A stretch of 64,000 bases of DNA from Kappaphycus alvarezii (GCA_002205965.3 NADL03000513.1:2170001-2234000); one strand, 5' to 3'. Positions 24,205 to 35,082 are shown, numbered from the stretch's first letter. The notes: a model not told the origin generated them from the sequence alone. Translations and numbers: made by a program.

Positions 24205-24395
24205 CTTCCACGCACAGAGGGTGGCGTCCCGATACGTTCTCTAACATCAAGGAGGTAGCCCGATCTGTCGCCAAGCAAGCCTTGGGCCAATTTTTCAGGG
24301 TGAGGGCAATTCTCCGATTCTCCTTCAAGGACACACCGCGTTGATGGTAACCTCCAACGCGGCCTGCTTGTGTCCAAGCTGTCAGCTACTTTCCA
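24205..24395 (+). repeat. Copy 2 of the VARNVA-family protein repeat
   Basis: NIKEVARSVAKQALGQFFRV followed, after a one-base frame change, by GHTALMVTSNAACLCPSCQ. Matches copies 1, 3 and 4 in the order VAR-x-VA, about 25 residues, then a SNAA(C/W) motif. Broken by the frame change. Confidence 0.55.
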
Positions 24396-24812
24396 GTTGG
24401 TGGACGCGCTGCACTATTTGTATTTGTACGGAACTGCCCCGAAACTCTCGACTATTTCGGCGACCATCTGTTGCACTACTTGCACGGGGGCGAAAGGACG
24501 CGAAGACATGACCGTAAGGTTAGTTTGTTGGCGAGCGATCTCGGAAAGCCGCGCGACGTCCAGTCATCGAGCTGCGAAAAAGGGTCCACCGCACAAGACC
24601 TGATATTCGCGCAACAGGACGCACTTGCGGAACAGATTTCTTCGATTTCACCTTCCTAAACTCCCTAGCGCCCTCGAACAGGAGAGTAAGGACTTTCAAC
24701 CCGCTCACCTCGCTCAACGCAGCAAGAACGGCGAAACACAGAAGATACGAGTCCTTCATCGAGTCTTCCGCCAGAAGTAGGCTGGTCCTCTCCCCATCTC
24801 TACCGTCGGAGG

Positions 24813-24980
24813 ATGGCGCCGGATGCCCACGCGTTGTTAACCGACGTCGCACGCAACGTCGCTAAAAGGAAAAGAGAGACCTACGCAAAGGTCAAATAAG
24901 TCTTAACACAGCGTCAGGCCGCCGCGGCAGCGATGTCCAATGCGGCGTGCCTGTTGACTGGCCTTCAGCCAGTTTTCTAG
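24813..24980 (+). repeat. Copy 3 of the VARNVA-family protein repeat
   Basis: The frame from ATG 24813 reads MAPDAHALLTDVARNVAKRK, then a TAA, then VLTQRQAAAAAMSNAACLL and ends TGLQPVF before TAG at 24980. It shares LTDVARNVA and SNAAC exactly with copy 1. The upstream 400 bp has further open segments (AQQDALAEQISSISPS; ARTAKHRRYESFIESSARSR) that may be the N-terminal part of the same unit. Confidence 0.65.
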
Positions 24981-25215
24981 CGTTTTGACGGCTTCCAGCC
25001 AATCCTTTACATTGTAAGCCTTTACCCACTTGACGACATCCCTCAGGGAACAGATGAAACATATTTTCCATCGATTAAAAACACCCTAAATTTCCCCTGT
25101 TTGTATTTTAGATCCTGCCACATGGTTTGAATGTAAATTAATACTGATAGGACTCCTAACTTTTGCACCACTCTCTGTACACCAACTCCATTAACCCTGT
25201 TTATGCCATTCCGCT

Positions 25216-25320
25216 TGTGCGATCGTAGAGTGTTCACTTTTTTTATTTCTATGAGGCAGCGACGACGGTCGCTCCTTTATACTGGTTTCTGAAGTGACAG
25301 CCTGTCTTGGGTTCTCTTCA
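25216..25320 (-). repeat. 3' LTR of Copia A
   Basis: About 105 bp. It matches 29711-29815 along most of its length, sharing GCGATCG-AGAGTGTTC, TTTATTTCTATGA and TTTCTGAAGTGACAGCCTGT. In coding orientation it begins TGAAG where the 5' LTR has TGACG. The 3' end of the copy has diverged more. Confidence 0.85.
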
Positions 25321-25417
25321 GTCGTGATGGCATTCGATGTTTTTGGTGTTTGTCTTTCTTGGGTGCTCCGTCAGTCCCGCGGGAAAACGGTGAATGGAAT
25401 CGCGAGTTGCAGTGGTC

Positions 25418-26650
25418 ATGTCTGTATTGGGTGTGTTGGAGTTGGTTGTGAATGGGTTGGGTTGAATTCGGAGGGCTGTGATGTGTCGGTGGACTTTGAA
25501 TCGTCCCAGCACTTTTTTAGTAGGTCTGCGACGTTTTTGGTCCGTGGGTGCTTGGTGGATGAATGACATTTTTTTGCGTAGATGTTGCGGATGTGGTGGT
25601 GTGGTATGTCGATTAGTTTCCTGCGCCTTGTCGACGACGTGCTGAGGGCAACTTGGATGGTGGAGGAGTTGTCGATGAGAAGCTTGGTTGTATGTGTGGG
25701 TGGTGTGCCACAGTTGGTGAGTAGTCGTCGTAGCCATGCAGTTTGCTGGACCGTGTCGGACCCTGCGATGTACTCTAATTCGCACGTAAATTTAGCGACA
25801 ATGGGTTGTTTGGCGCTAGTCCAGGCTACAGTAGATCCCATGCGGTGTGAATGGTACTGTTTCTTGACTTCCTGTCCGATGCGTTCGCAAAGTCTGCGTC
25901 ACTGTATGACACAATGGGGTGTTGGTGTGGCTTTGTGTGCCATATTAGATGGCTTGGTGTGCGGTGTTTTTGAGGTATTGTATGAGCCAGCGGAGGAGGC
26001 GGTGTGGTGTGTCGTGGGTGTGTGCATGTGTTCTGCTAATCGGTTGGCGGCGTATTGGATATCTGGTCATGTGCTGTCAGTGATGTATCGGATTTCGCCA
26101 AGAATGCGTTTATATTCTTTTTTTTTGCGATGCGGAAAGTGAAGGGTCTTTATTATGCTTCCGCCAATCGTTTTTTTCGGGTAGCGGTGTGTGGCGAGGC
26201 TTGGAATGGATCATGCGAGTTTTGTGGAGGACGACTTGGATGATATGCGTTTGGGAGATGTGGATCGTGCCGTCGGGACCATGGTGGATGTGCTATTTGA
26301 GATATTCCGTAGATGGTCCCAGGTTATTGATAGTATACTTGCGTTGTAGTATGGTGAAGAGTTTAACCATTGCTTTTTGTGATGGCGAGATAGGCAGGAA
26401 GACATCCATACTTACTGCCGCGATGACGGGGCCTTCGTCGTCAAATTTGGTGAGCAGAAAGGGGTCTGTGTGGGATTGTCGGTAACCATTTGTAGTGAGG
26501 TGGTGGAGAGGCCTTGGTAGTACATGTGGGCTGCAGTTTGTGTTCCGTATAGGTTGCGAAGAAGTAGTAGGTGCCGTTGAAACGGGGCTGTTCTCGGACA
26601 TAGATGGGATATTAGTGGCGATATGGCTCGTGCAGGTAGGCCGCTTGGAT
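25418..26650 (-). pseudogene. Reverse transcriptase and RNase H of Copia A
   Basis: RT palm: ISPSQKAMVKLFTILQRKYT preceded by AAVSMDVFLPIS (26401-26412 covers SMDV). Copia RT normally has YVDD and Copia B has SMDD here, so the second catalytic Asp is Val in this copy. RNase H: SYSDADFANASDRKSR at 25863-25911, then VAKFTCELEYIAGSDTVQQT (ESEY variant), KLLIDNSSTIQVAL and a terminal LIDIPHHHIRNIYAKK. Order and motifs match Ty1/Copia. Not functional. Confidence 0.85.
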
Positions 26651-27850
26651 GTCGAAATGGCCGATGCGCCAGTTGTAGTGTGGCCGCCATGGCTAGTAGC
26701 AAGCGGACTGTGGTTTTCTCGGCCATTTATGTTGTCTTGTGGTGAGGTTCGTAGTGTAGGTACGGTTGCATGCGGACCCCTCGCACCGAGCATCTAGCTT
26801 TGCGTGCTAGCTGAAGATTGGGGTTTTGGTTATAACGGTACGTCATTTTAGTAGTATGGCCTTCAATCCTTCGGGGACTCGATTTTTTTGGATCCATTTG
26901 AATGTGTTTTCCCTGTTGAGGGAGCCCAGTTCTGTGTAGTGGGCTTCTTGTGATTTTCTGAATCGGGGTATTGCCGTGCTTGTGCTGTTGTTTGGGGGAT
27001 CGAGTAGGCAATTATGGGTAGTTTGGATTGCAGTTGGGGTGGTGTGGGATGGATCTCGTTGGGGTTCGTCTGGCCGAAAGTCTTTTGCTCGAACGTGGTG
27101 ATATTGGTCAGTTGTTGGGTTCCAAACGCGTATAATGTTATCATCTACTGCTGCCATGTAGCGTACGAGCAGGGCGCGCGAGTCGAATTTGGATTTCGGT
27201 TTGTGGACAGGGATGTGCCCGAATTCACCGAAGGTGAATAGACGGTCGGGTGTGGCTGCTGATCCGTTCCATTGGGTCGCGGCGGCCTGTCCTGTGCTGG
27301 AGTGGGACATTATGTTGTATTTTTAGATGATATCCAGTACAGCATCTTCCCAGAAAGTGGGTGGGAGGCGTTCTGTTTGTATTTCTGTTCTGGCAGCTTC
27401 CATGAGAGTGCCTTTAATGCGTTCGGCTCTTGAATTTTCTTGGAGTTGGTAAGCGGTTCAAATTTTGAGTGTAGTGCTATGGGTGTTGCATAGGTGAGTG
27501 ATGGAAGATGATATGAATTCTTTGGTATTTTCAACTCTCAGTGTTTTTGGTGGAGATCCATGGGTTGTCTTGATACGGGCGAAGTGGATCGGGGCGAGTC
27601 TGGCTACTTCTTGGCGTGACTTGAGAAAGTAGGTGTGGGGGTGGCGGCTCTCAGCATCCGCGAAGGTGAGGAAGTACAGGTTTCCAAGTTTGGACTATGG
27701 CGTGATTGGTCCACACGTGTCGATGCTGGTGTATTCCCCGACGGTGTAGTGTTTCTTGTTTGGTTTTTGGGGGGTTTTTGTCAGTTGGGCGGTTCGGCAT
27801 TGGTCGCAGTGGATGCACGGGAGTGGCTGACTGAGTTGTGGTGGTAGTAG
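26650..27850 (-). pseudogene. Integrase C-terminal part to RT start of Copia A
   Basis: The frame at 27310-26843 reads TPDRLFTFGEFGHIPVHKPK, SRALLVRYMAAVDDNIIRVW, HVRAKDFRPDE, then YTELGSLNRENTFKWIQ leading into RT. This is the stretch between integrase and RT that also occurs in Copia B (LLIFGEFGLILIHKPKYKLS, YTKAHNKELETLERENTF). The upstream integrase core lies at about 27400-27850 in broken frames. Confidence 0.75.
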
Positions 27851-28629
27851 TGGTATGATATTGGTCTTGGCCATTGATTGGATGCGTTTGGGTCAGTGTG
27901 GTTGAGGATAAGGTGCCACTTGTGGAGTGGTTCGGCTAGGTTGGAGTCCGGTTCCGGTGGGATTTTTTGTGGTGTTGGTTTGAGGACAGCTTTCCATCGG
28001 TGTAGCGTCGTGATTTGTGGTCGTGGTGTGTTCGTTGCATGAGCTCTGTCGGGTACGGTGGAAGAGATTGGTGTTGGTGTTTGCTGTTATCGGTGGTGCG
28101 GGTGGATTTGGATGTACATGGGTGGTTCGGGGTTTGGTTTTACGACCGAGTGCACGATATGTGTCGGCCTTAAGGGCGTGCGGTGGTTGATGTTCGAGTT
28201 CTGTCACTACGTATCCTTGGGACTCGTCGTTCCAGGGTGCCTTTGTCACAATGTGGAGTCGGGTGTCCTGCCATTTGAGGAGTATTGCTTCGTTGGCGTT
28301 GAATTGGACGGGTCCTTGGTGTTGCGCTATAGCTCGTATTTATAGTAGGTTGTGACGTAGGGGCATTTTTGATATGTCGGGTACGGTTACGGAATTATTC
28401 TTCGTGAGCTGGATGTTGGTAATACAGTGGTGAGAGCAGGGGGATGTTGAGTTAGTGGCATTGTGGAGCTGGATAGGTGCTTGGAGGATTTTCGTGGACG
28501 ACTTGGGTAGTATTAGGATGGTGGGGTTAGCAGCTGAGTCCAAGATGAACGAACTTGTCTGGGGCGGGGTGTGTTGCGCTCCTGTGTCTTGCTGCTGATG
28601 CAGATTCTGGGTTTTGTGGGCGAGTTCAT

Positions 28630-29480
28630 TCAGATCTGTGGTGGACTGTTTTGAGGAGGGTCCGGTCCGTTTGTTCTAGGGGTGGTTGGGGTCTCGACAC
28701 TGGTCTTCGGCGTGGCGCAGGTTTGGGAACCCGAGTGATTTATGGTGCTTGCACGGTTCGATTTTTGGGCGTGTTGGTTTGCTGTGCTGCCGTACGATTT
28801 TACTTGGTGGTAGAGGTCTGCTATCATGGCTGCAGTTATAACAGGAATGGATTCTCCGTTCGGTTGGTTGGTTGTCGGCGGTTCGAATGACTGGAGTGCG
28901 TTGAACTTGTGGACAAAATCTTTGGAGTCCGCCGGCGGGGTGATGATGAGCTGTCTGCCAACATGTGCTGTTGATGGATTGCGCCAAAGTCCTTCGATCA
29001 TGAACGCGGCGGTAGTGGCGGGGCTGTCGATTTCGGCGTAACGTGTAGCTAACATGCGAGCTCTGATTGTTTCTTTTTTTGCTATGTACGAGTTGTGTTT
29101 TGCGTGGTACGAGTTGATGTCATCTTCTCATGAAAAGACTGTGTATTCGGCGATGGACTTGAGAAAGCGGTGATTGATGGTCTTGCTTGTATCGAGATGT
29201 TCCTGAACGCGGGAGATGAGTTGGTATGTTGTGATGGTATGGTCTGGTTGGATGAGTGGATTGACGATGTCATTCGGTATTGAACCGATTAGGGCGCACA
29301 TGAGAATCTTGCGCTTGGTGTTGAAGGTTTGGAGTAGGGCCTGGTCGGTAGGTGCGGTCGGTTCTGTCTCGACATGGTCGTCGGTATCGATGGCTGCGGC
29401 AGCCATAGTGAGCGATAGAAGCCACGGGGCATAGTCGGAGCGGTCCAATTTGGGAATTGGTGGATGTTGTAGTTCATTGT
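28630..29480 (-). pseudogene. Gag region of Copia A
   Basis: The core starts IPKLDRSDYAPWLLSLTMAA, the LDRxNYxxW signature of Copia Gag, then KILMCALIGSIPNDIVNPLI, LISRVQEHLDTSKTINHRFL, and after a stop LATRYAEIDSPATTAAFMIE and DSKDFVHKFNALQSFEPPTT. It ends in a Cys/His cluster, EPCKHHKSLGFPNLRHAEDQ followed by C, a zinc-knuckle variant. A frameshift joins the N-terminal piece (RATRAANRARNAPFNDPT) to the core. Confidence 0.8.
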
Positions 29481-29700
29481 TGTATGTTGATGGTGCAGCG
29501 TTGCTGCGGGGTGGTATGGTGGTTGGGTGTCTATGGCGGTTAGCCGTGTGACTCTCAGGAGTTCGATCGTGGGATCGTTGAAGGGGGCGTTGCGTGCCCT
29601 GTTGGCTGCGCGGGTGGCGCGTGCTGATGGTGCTGTTTGGTTGTAGGCAGGCGGCTTAGTAATGGATGTGTAGGGTCGTTGGTGCAGTGGTAGCGATGAT

Positions 29701-29710
29701 GCCCATAACC
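29701..29710 (-). other. Primer binding site of Copia A (initiator tRNA-Met anticodon region)
   Basis: Directly after the 5' LTR the coding strand reads GGTTATGGGC. Its complement GCCCATAACC is the anticodon arm (CAU anticodon) of eukaryotic initiator tRNA-Met. Drosophila copia is known to prime from an internal fragment of that tRNA. Confidence 0.75.
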
Positions 29711-29815
29711 TATGCGATCGCAGAGTGTTCCCTTTTTTATTTCTATGACGTAGCGACGACGGGCGCTTCTTTATGCTGGTTTCTGAAGTGACAGCCTGTC
29801 TTGGGTGCTCCGTCA
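29711..29815 (-). repeat. 5' LTR of Copia A
   Basis: Matches the 3' LTR at 25216-25320. In coding orientation it begins TGACGGAGCACCCAAGACAG, the same opening as the LTRs of Copia B (TGACGAAACACCCAAGACAG), and is followed directly by the primer binding site. Confidence 0.88.
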
Positions 29816-29885
29816 CCACTGAACCACTTGAGGAAACGCATGGGTTATTATTACTACTTTGAAATCATTTTCAATTGCAAAGAAC

Positions 29886-30038
29886 GTCAACGTTAAGGAG
29901 CTCGAGAGAACTGTCGCCAGCCGCGCAATGGAACCGGTTTCGAAGGTGCAAGATATTCTCTTACAGTGACACTCCGCATTGGCCGTCACCTCCAATGCGG
30001 CTTGGTTACTTGCCGACCTCCCCTCCATATGCTGGTAG
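29886..30038 (+). repeat. Copy 4 of the VARNVA-family protein repeat
   Basis: The frame reads VNVKELERTVASRAMEPVSK, VQDILLQ, a TGA, then HSALAVTSNAAWLLADLPSI and ends CW before a TAG at 30038. It lies 66 bp beyond the target duplication of Copia A, while copies 2 and 3 lie on the other side of that element in the same orientation. Confidence 0.6.
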
Positions 30039-30441
30039 AGTGGAAAGCCATTTGTTCCTGCAGTAACATTTTGCGTACATCCACACTCCCACTAAGTTGA
30101 CTGCGTATCAGACAGCATACCTTTTACAGTAGCCGAACAACCCTATGTCTCTCCCTTTTCCATAACTAAAGCTGCAATCATGGAATGAGGAACAAGATAA
30201 AGTCCTAAACAGGAAGATATTATTTGTTCCTACAGTACAGATAGTTAATAGTACTTTTCGTTGGTTTAAAAGGTTCCTGAAGAGAATGAAGACATCAGCC
30301 TTCCTTTTCGGCACTCATAGCCTACTTCTAAACCCTCTCTGGTTCACATCATCCAAAGTCGCGCTGTAAATACATCCCCTTTTTCCACTTGTTTTAAATG
30401 TGAGCGGCTGGTTTTCCAAAGGATTAGGTACAAGCATCTTT

Positions 30442-30960
30442 TTACCAGATCCTCTTAAATCTCTCCCCCCTCGTCGTGGCGGAGACAGGCTTAGCAATGA
30501 CTACGAAATCATTACGTTGTAAAATCCCTGATATCCCACTCTCTGGACATTTTGTCGTTCGTAAGCCTCTATCGCGAGTAAGTGGGTCGTTCATTTGATC
30601 AAGAATTGTTTTCATCTTGAATTCTGCTGAGCTTTTCTTGAAGAAACCTGAAGCAAATTTTTGTAGCAATTCATTCCCAATATGTTTCATATGCTATGCA
30701 ACAGTGAGGCAGGCCCAATGAACATGCTGGTGCACTCCTTGTAGGTATGGACCGAGTAGACCAGTTGGAAGTGATATCATTATGGGCATGTGTATCAGGT
30801 GTTTGGATTCCATGAGCGAAATGCTACGATAATCATTGTAGTTTGCTCTGTCTGAGAAGTTTTTATGACGCCCTCCTGAACTCGGTAGTATTAATTATAC
30901 TTTAAATGCAGCGAGCCAAAGCCAGTACGGCTCTGGCACACTTTATTCGGCAATGGTATC
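30442..30960 (-). pseudogene. Harbinger-like transposase fragment 2, decayed
   Basis: Minus-strand frame: NFSDRANYNDYRSISLMESK, HMPIMISLPTGLLGPYLQGV followed by HQHVHW, a stop, then from ATG 30690 MKHIGNELLQKFASGFFKKS, FKMKTILDQMNDPLTRDRGL and GISGILQRNDFVV. The order N-Y-(N/S)-x-Y...H...(L/P)-P-x-G-L-x-x-x-x-x-G-P-x-x-G-x-x-H-(D) followed by a helical region is what I know from Harbinger/HARBI1-type DDE cores, with the catalytic Asp after GxxH apparently replaced. The level of evidence is moderate. Confidence 0.4.
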
Positions 30961-32636
30961 AATAATAACTTTGTATTTTTCACTCGATCCAAGCAAAGTA
31001 AAATTTACCTTCCAGAAGTAAAACACGCAAACGTTCCTTCCTTGGACATTGAAGACCCTGCCAAGCTAAAATTATGACTCTGTCTTAGGCAAGCAATGAG
31101 CGAGAAATTTATGCAATGATTGTGCATACTACAAATAAGGGCTTTCGTAACTTGTTATAAAAAAGGTTCGCTCCGGAAATAGAGGAAGAACGCTGAGTGA
31201 TAGTTATCGTCTCTTCGAGGAATCATTCACAGAAAGCCATGCCTACAATTTGTTTTCACAGAAAAGTCATGCTATTTCGGTACCTGTTGACTCACAATCA
31301 ACAGTCACTGAGATTAAGACTCTTGGTAGCGTACCGTAGTACGCATTTTTCATGCAAAGACAAGTGCAATGAAGGTTTTCCAATAACGCCATAGAGGCAC
31401 GCAACCCCTTCCAGGATGCTGCTCAAAGGCTCTCTTTTCACGATAAGGGGGAATTGCAGCTGACTTTTGTGTTGGTTACACTCGCCCACGACCCACATTG
31501 GTAGAAGCGCGAGCTGGTTGAATAGATATGTAGCGTACTGCACGGAAGGTAAACGCCATTCCTGCCTGCCTCGGGATTCGGATTTGGGGGGACTGATTCG
31601 AAAAGTGCCAGACGACTCAGACGCTTTTCTCCGTTGCTGCGTCGAGGCGCCCAGCATTTTAAGAGATTTATGTCGCCCGCCCTCGACGACGATAGACTGT
31701 CGCACGTCGCCTTGCAGACAATGTCAGCCAAGACTGCGCAAAATACTGTATGTACAGTAAGGACTAGTTACGCACACCTCGATTTCACACCGCGATTTCC
31801 TGCTGTCAACAGCATTTCTCTTCTCCCATCCTCCGATCCTCCAATAAAGATACTTGCGAACTTATACATGTGGAAAGAAGTTTAATGCGTTCAGTATCTA
31901 CTGGGGACTCGTATTTCGTAGTTGCACCCTTCGAACTAAGAGGAAAAGTGGTGTGTGGTTAAAATTTGCAAGATATCGTGGCTGTGAGCCAGCGTCGTGG
32001 TGTGTAGTCCCCTCGAAGAATACAGTAATATGCTTCTCGCTAATCACAGTGTCAAATTTTGATTTTTCAGTGATGTTCCGTATTCGAAACTGGAGCAAGC
32101 GGATATATTCGTCGTGCATGTACTGTACAGTACAGTACTGTACTGTACTGTTACAGTATAATACCTTTTTTTTGATACCGAATCGGTACGGTACAGTACT
32201 GTACAGTATCTTCCGGCACCAGTGTACCAAAAGAATTGCAAAAAACTAAGGAATCACTACAGTAGTACAGTACAGTACAGTACAGTACATATTTCGGGAA
32301 TGTCGTTGCATGTGTAGCACTGGCAATGAGCTAAGGCAACAATGTAAACTGTTCATTGTTTGCATGGAGTAAAGTGAAATACGGCCAAACTCTTCAAACT
32401 CCTTTCCCCCCTGATGAACACACAGACTTCCCATCGCGCGATTACACATGACCGATTGGGTAAGTCGGCTAACAACCATGCACAACGGGCTCTGTGGAAT
32501 GTTCGAAGGTTTCATGTAGAGACTTAATCTCGAATCAACAGTAAGCCCTGGCAAACTGGCACATAGTCTCATTCAGGCCCAGCCCAACGCCTTCTCTCCC
32601 GGTCCCCCGCCTCTATTTGCCCAACGCTCCGACACT
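30961..32636. other. Intergenic with TACAG/CTGTA arrays at 32121-32289
   Basis: No gene is recognised. Overlapping open frames on both strands at 31298-31885 lack motifs. Arrays of the pentamer lie at 32121-32159, 32191-32208 and 32259-32289, about 350 bp upstream of the first membrane-protein gene. Confidence 0.5.
32121..32289. repeat. TACAG/CTGTA pentamer arrays
   Basis: Three clusters in which runs of TACAG switch to CTGTA, forming palindromes such as TACAGTACTGTA. The intervening DNA is unrelated. Confidence 0.9.
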
Positions 32637-34089
32637 ATGGCAGTCACAGACCCCTCGACGTCACACCCGAGTTCACCGTAACCACCGTACAATTCCAAAG
32701 TGATGCTCTCAACGGCATTACAACATCCCTTCTCACCATTTTCGTCATTGTCAACATCGTCTCCGCCATATCTAAGCTCGTCTACTTTTCCCGCGGCCTA
32801 GACTTCCACTACGACTCGTGGCTTCGCGCCTTCATCTTTGCAAATAGCGACGATCCACTGCGTATTCTGGCCTGGATTTCTCGCAAATACGTCTACCGAA
32901 AACGCCGCTGGCATCGCAACCCGAACAAACTGAAGCTAGGACGGCTTGTTCTGCCATTGCTAGCGCGGGGTGTGATTTTCATAGTGTCCATCGTGTCGAT
33001 AGGTATCACAGTGCCGAGTACCAAAGTGTTGAGTGCCTGTTCTCGCGGCGACTATCGTTTAGAATTGAATGCATCTGCGCCGGCAAATAACGACTTTAAG
33101 GCAGCAGCATGTCTGGACGTGCCTCTTGAGTCTGACCGAGGCAGACCACGGGGAAGGTGTCGTATTGCACATGCCCTTTTTTCCCAAGCATTACGGGGCA
33201 GCGTGGCATTCTGGTGAATCATTCCACCGCGGACGGAAGTATTGAGGTGATTTTATCCGATGGGGAGAGTACAAGAGGGGAACGGGCTTATGTAGAGTGG
33301 AAGAGTGATGGGGCGGAGACGTTGTTCCGGTCGCTGTTGCCCTTGTCGATTGATGCGAGGGAGCACATGGATTTGGCATTGTCTGTGCTTGAAGATTCGC
33401 TTCAATTGGGTTGCGCAGGGAGGGTAGTGCAGGTGGATAGATTTGAGAATGTGTTTGAGGCATCGTTAGCAGACTGTGAGTTTCCCACGGACGACTCGGC
33501 CATGACGATATTGATAAGGGCGATAGAGTCGCGAGTTCGTCACGCGATGCAGTGGAGACAGACCGAGGAGGTGCAGACGCGCATTGCGATACGAACGGCA
33601 GACGAGGGACCTGCGATAATCCGGGATTGTCCTGTGAATGTAGATGTGTTTCGACCGGTGGTGAATATTATTCCTCTGCTTATTGCGCTGATGGTTCTAG
33701 TGGCAGTGAATGTTCTCGTGAGTTGGATTGTGTCTAAGCACGGAAACGCGTTTGATGCTGGTTTTCATCTGGTGAAGGAAGTGTTTGGACATGACACGAC
33801 GTCCAACCCACTAGAGGAGAATGTGGAGCGGGACGAAGTGCAGGAGCTTGAATTGAGACATTGGCGCTGTGGGGCTGCCGGAGCTCATGTGGGATTCTGG
33901 GGTAGGAAAGGTGACATTCCTGTGGAAGATTTTACCGACGACTTGATTGTGTGCGCATGTGCGTGTGTGGAAGACGAGGCAGACTACATGAGTTCGGCAG
34001 GGACGGATATTGCCAGTTTCACCTCTGCTTCTCTTTGCCAGGGCCAGGTTGGAGAGGATGGGCGTGATTTTCAGGATCAGTGGTCTTGA
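32637..34089 (+). pseudogene. Three-pass membrane protein, paralogue 1 (two frameshifts)
   Basis: Clear paralogue of the intact gene at 35657-37066. The ATG at 32637 gives MAVTD, then a one-base shift at the CCCC run near 32651-32654 brings PLDVTPEFTVTTVQF (paralogue: PLDFTPNFTMSTLQT). The frame then carries transmembrane segment 1 (LLTIFVIVNIVSAISKLVYF), the conserved block SWLRAFIFANSDDPLRILAW and segment 2 (GRLVLPLLARGVIFIVSIVS) up to about 33150. A second frameshift near there moves to the frame of 33157-34089, with YVEWKSDGAETLFRSLLPLS, segment 3 (IIPLLIALMVLVAVNVLVSW) and the tail DAGFHLVKEVFGHDTTSNPL. Either a pseudogene or a gene with two homopolymer sequencing errors. Function unknown. 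Confidence 0.75.
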
Positions 34090-34167
34090 AGTTCGGCAAT
34101 TCGGTATTCGCAAAAAACGCAGTGAATGACTCGATTCTGCTTGGGGGAGCCTGAGAGTGTTCGCTAC

Positions 34168-35082
34168 ACAGTACTGTACTGTACAGCTCTCTCTGTATAG
34201 TACAGTACTGCAAAGTATACTTTACAGTACTGTATAGTACAGTATTTTACAGTACTGTCAGTACACTATACAGTACAGTACAGTACTGTACAGTCTTGAG
34301 TAAAGGGACTTTTGATTCTTGCGATAGACCCCAAATTACAATACAGTACATGTATGGGGTCTAAAAGAAGCTGCGTACAGTACAGTACAGTCCATTCACT
34401 ACAGGGTGTTTTTCGTGACATCATCGCATTTTGCAGCACTGTACTGTACTGTACTGTAGTACAGTACAGTACATGTACAGTATATAAAATTTCTATCCCG
34501 AAAGCACTGCAAGTGGCCGACATGGTTATCTCTGATTCGATATTTGGGACTTGTCAGATTACCACACAGACAGAGTTTGAACTTAATAGAAGCCTTCCAT
34601 TCAGTTCCCATTCAGTTCAACTTCCATTGGAAGGGGCAAGCATACTGTACATGCTAAACTTTACTGCACAAATACCGTGCTGTTACAAGGTACGAGATAT
34701 TTTACTTGCTGTTGGTGCCCTGTCTACCATTTCGCCACGAGGTATCGACAACTGTGCCAATCATATCACGTTTCGGGTTTTGCGCCAATTCAATTGTGCA
34801 AACGGCCAAATATGCCATCAGGTTGAGTGTTGCTATTGCTCTCGTTGCTAGCATGCCGTGTCAAGGCGGGGGTGCAGTATTTCCAAAGCCTGAGCAACCC
34901 ATAATCCGTCGTATGACATTGATTGACGACCACCCCTCACAGAAATTAACGCATTTTAGTGTTGGGGTTTGTCTCAGAGAATAGGCAGGTACTATAAACG
35001 TTGGCGTACAGCACAGTACAGTGCAGTACAGTACTGTCTGTACGGCACACCTTGCAATATACAGTACAGTACTGTAGTGTAG
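34168..35082. repeat. Dense TACAG/CTGTA palindromic repeat block between the two membrane-protein genes
   Basis: Clusters at 34168-34294, 34338-34392, 34437-34482, 35007-35040 and 35060-35082 consist of TACAG and CTGTA units in both orientations. Transcribed, each cluster could fold into short hairpins. The DNA between clusters (34490-35000) shows no gene. Confidence 0.85.

Larger units (their letters stand above)
25216..29815 (-). mobile_element. Ty1/Copia retrotransposon A, full length, decayed
   Basis: Flanked by two LTRs of 105 bp and by a near-identical 5-bp duplication (CCGCT at 25211-25215, CCACT at 29816-29820). The order on the minus strand is Gag, protease region, integrase, RT, RNase H, which is the Copia order. 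It is related to Copia B at 42.5-47.0 kb. All domains carry stops or frameshifts. The sense strand is very rich in C and A and poor in G, so the plus strand shows many GT-rich shadow frames. Confidence 0.93.

Noticed and set aside
25582..26142. 186-codon plus-strand open frame
   Set aside because: Antisense of Copia A RNase H/RT. The G/T-rich composition opens the frame; no protein motif.
32121..32289. TACAG runs as telomere repeat
   Set aside because: Interstitial, in both orientations and scattered over 50 kb; no terminal array.
34312..34851. 179-codon plus-strand open frame
   Set aside because: Runs across TACAG/CTGTA arrays, which read as YSTV/VQYST-type repeats; no independent coding evidence.
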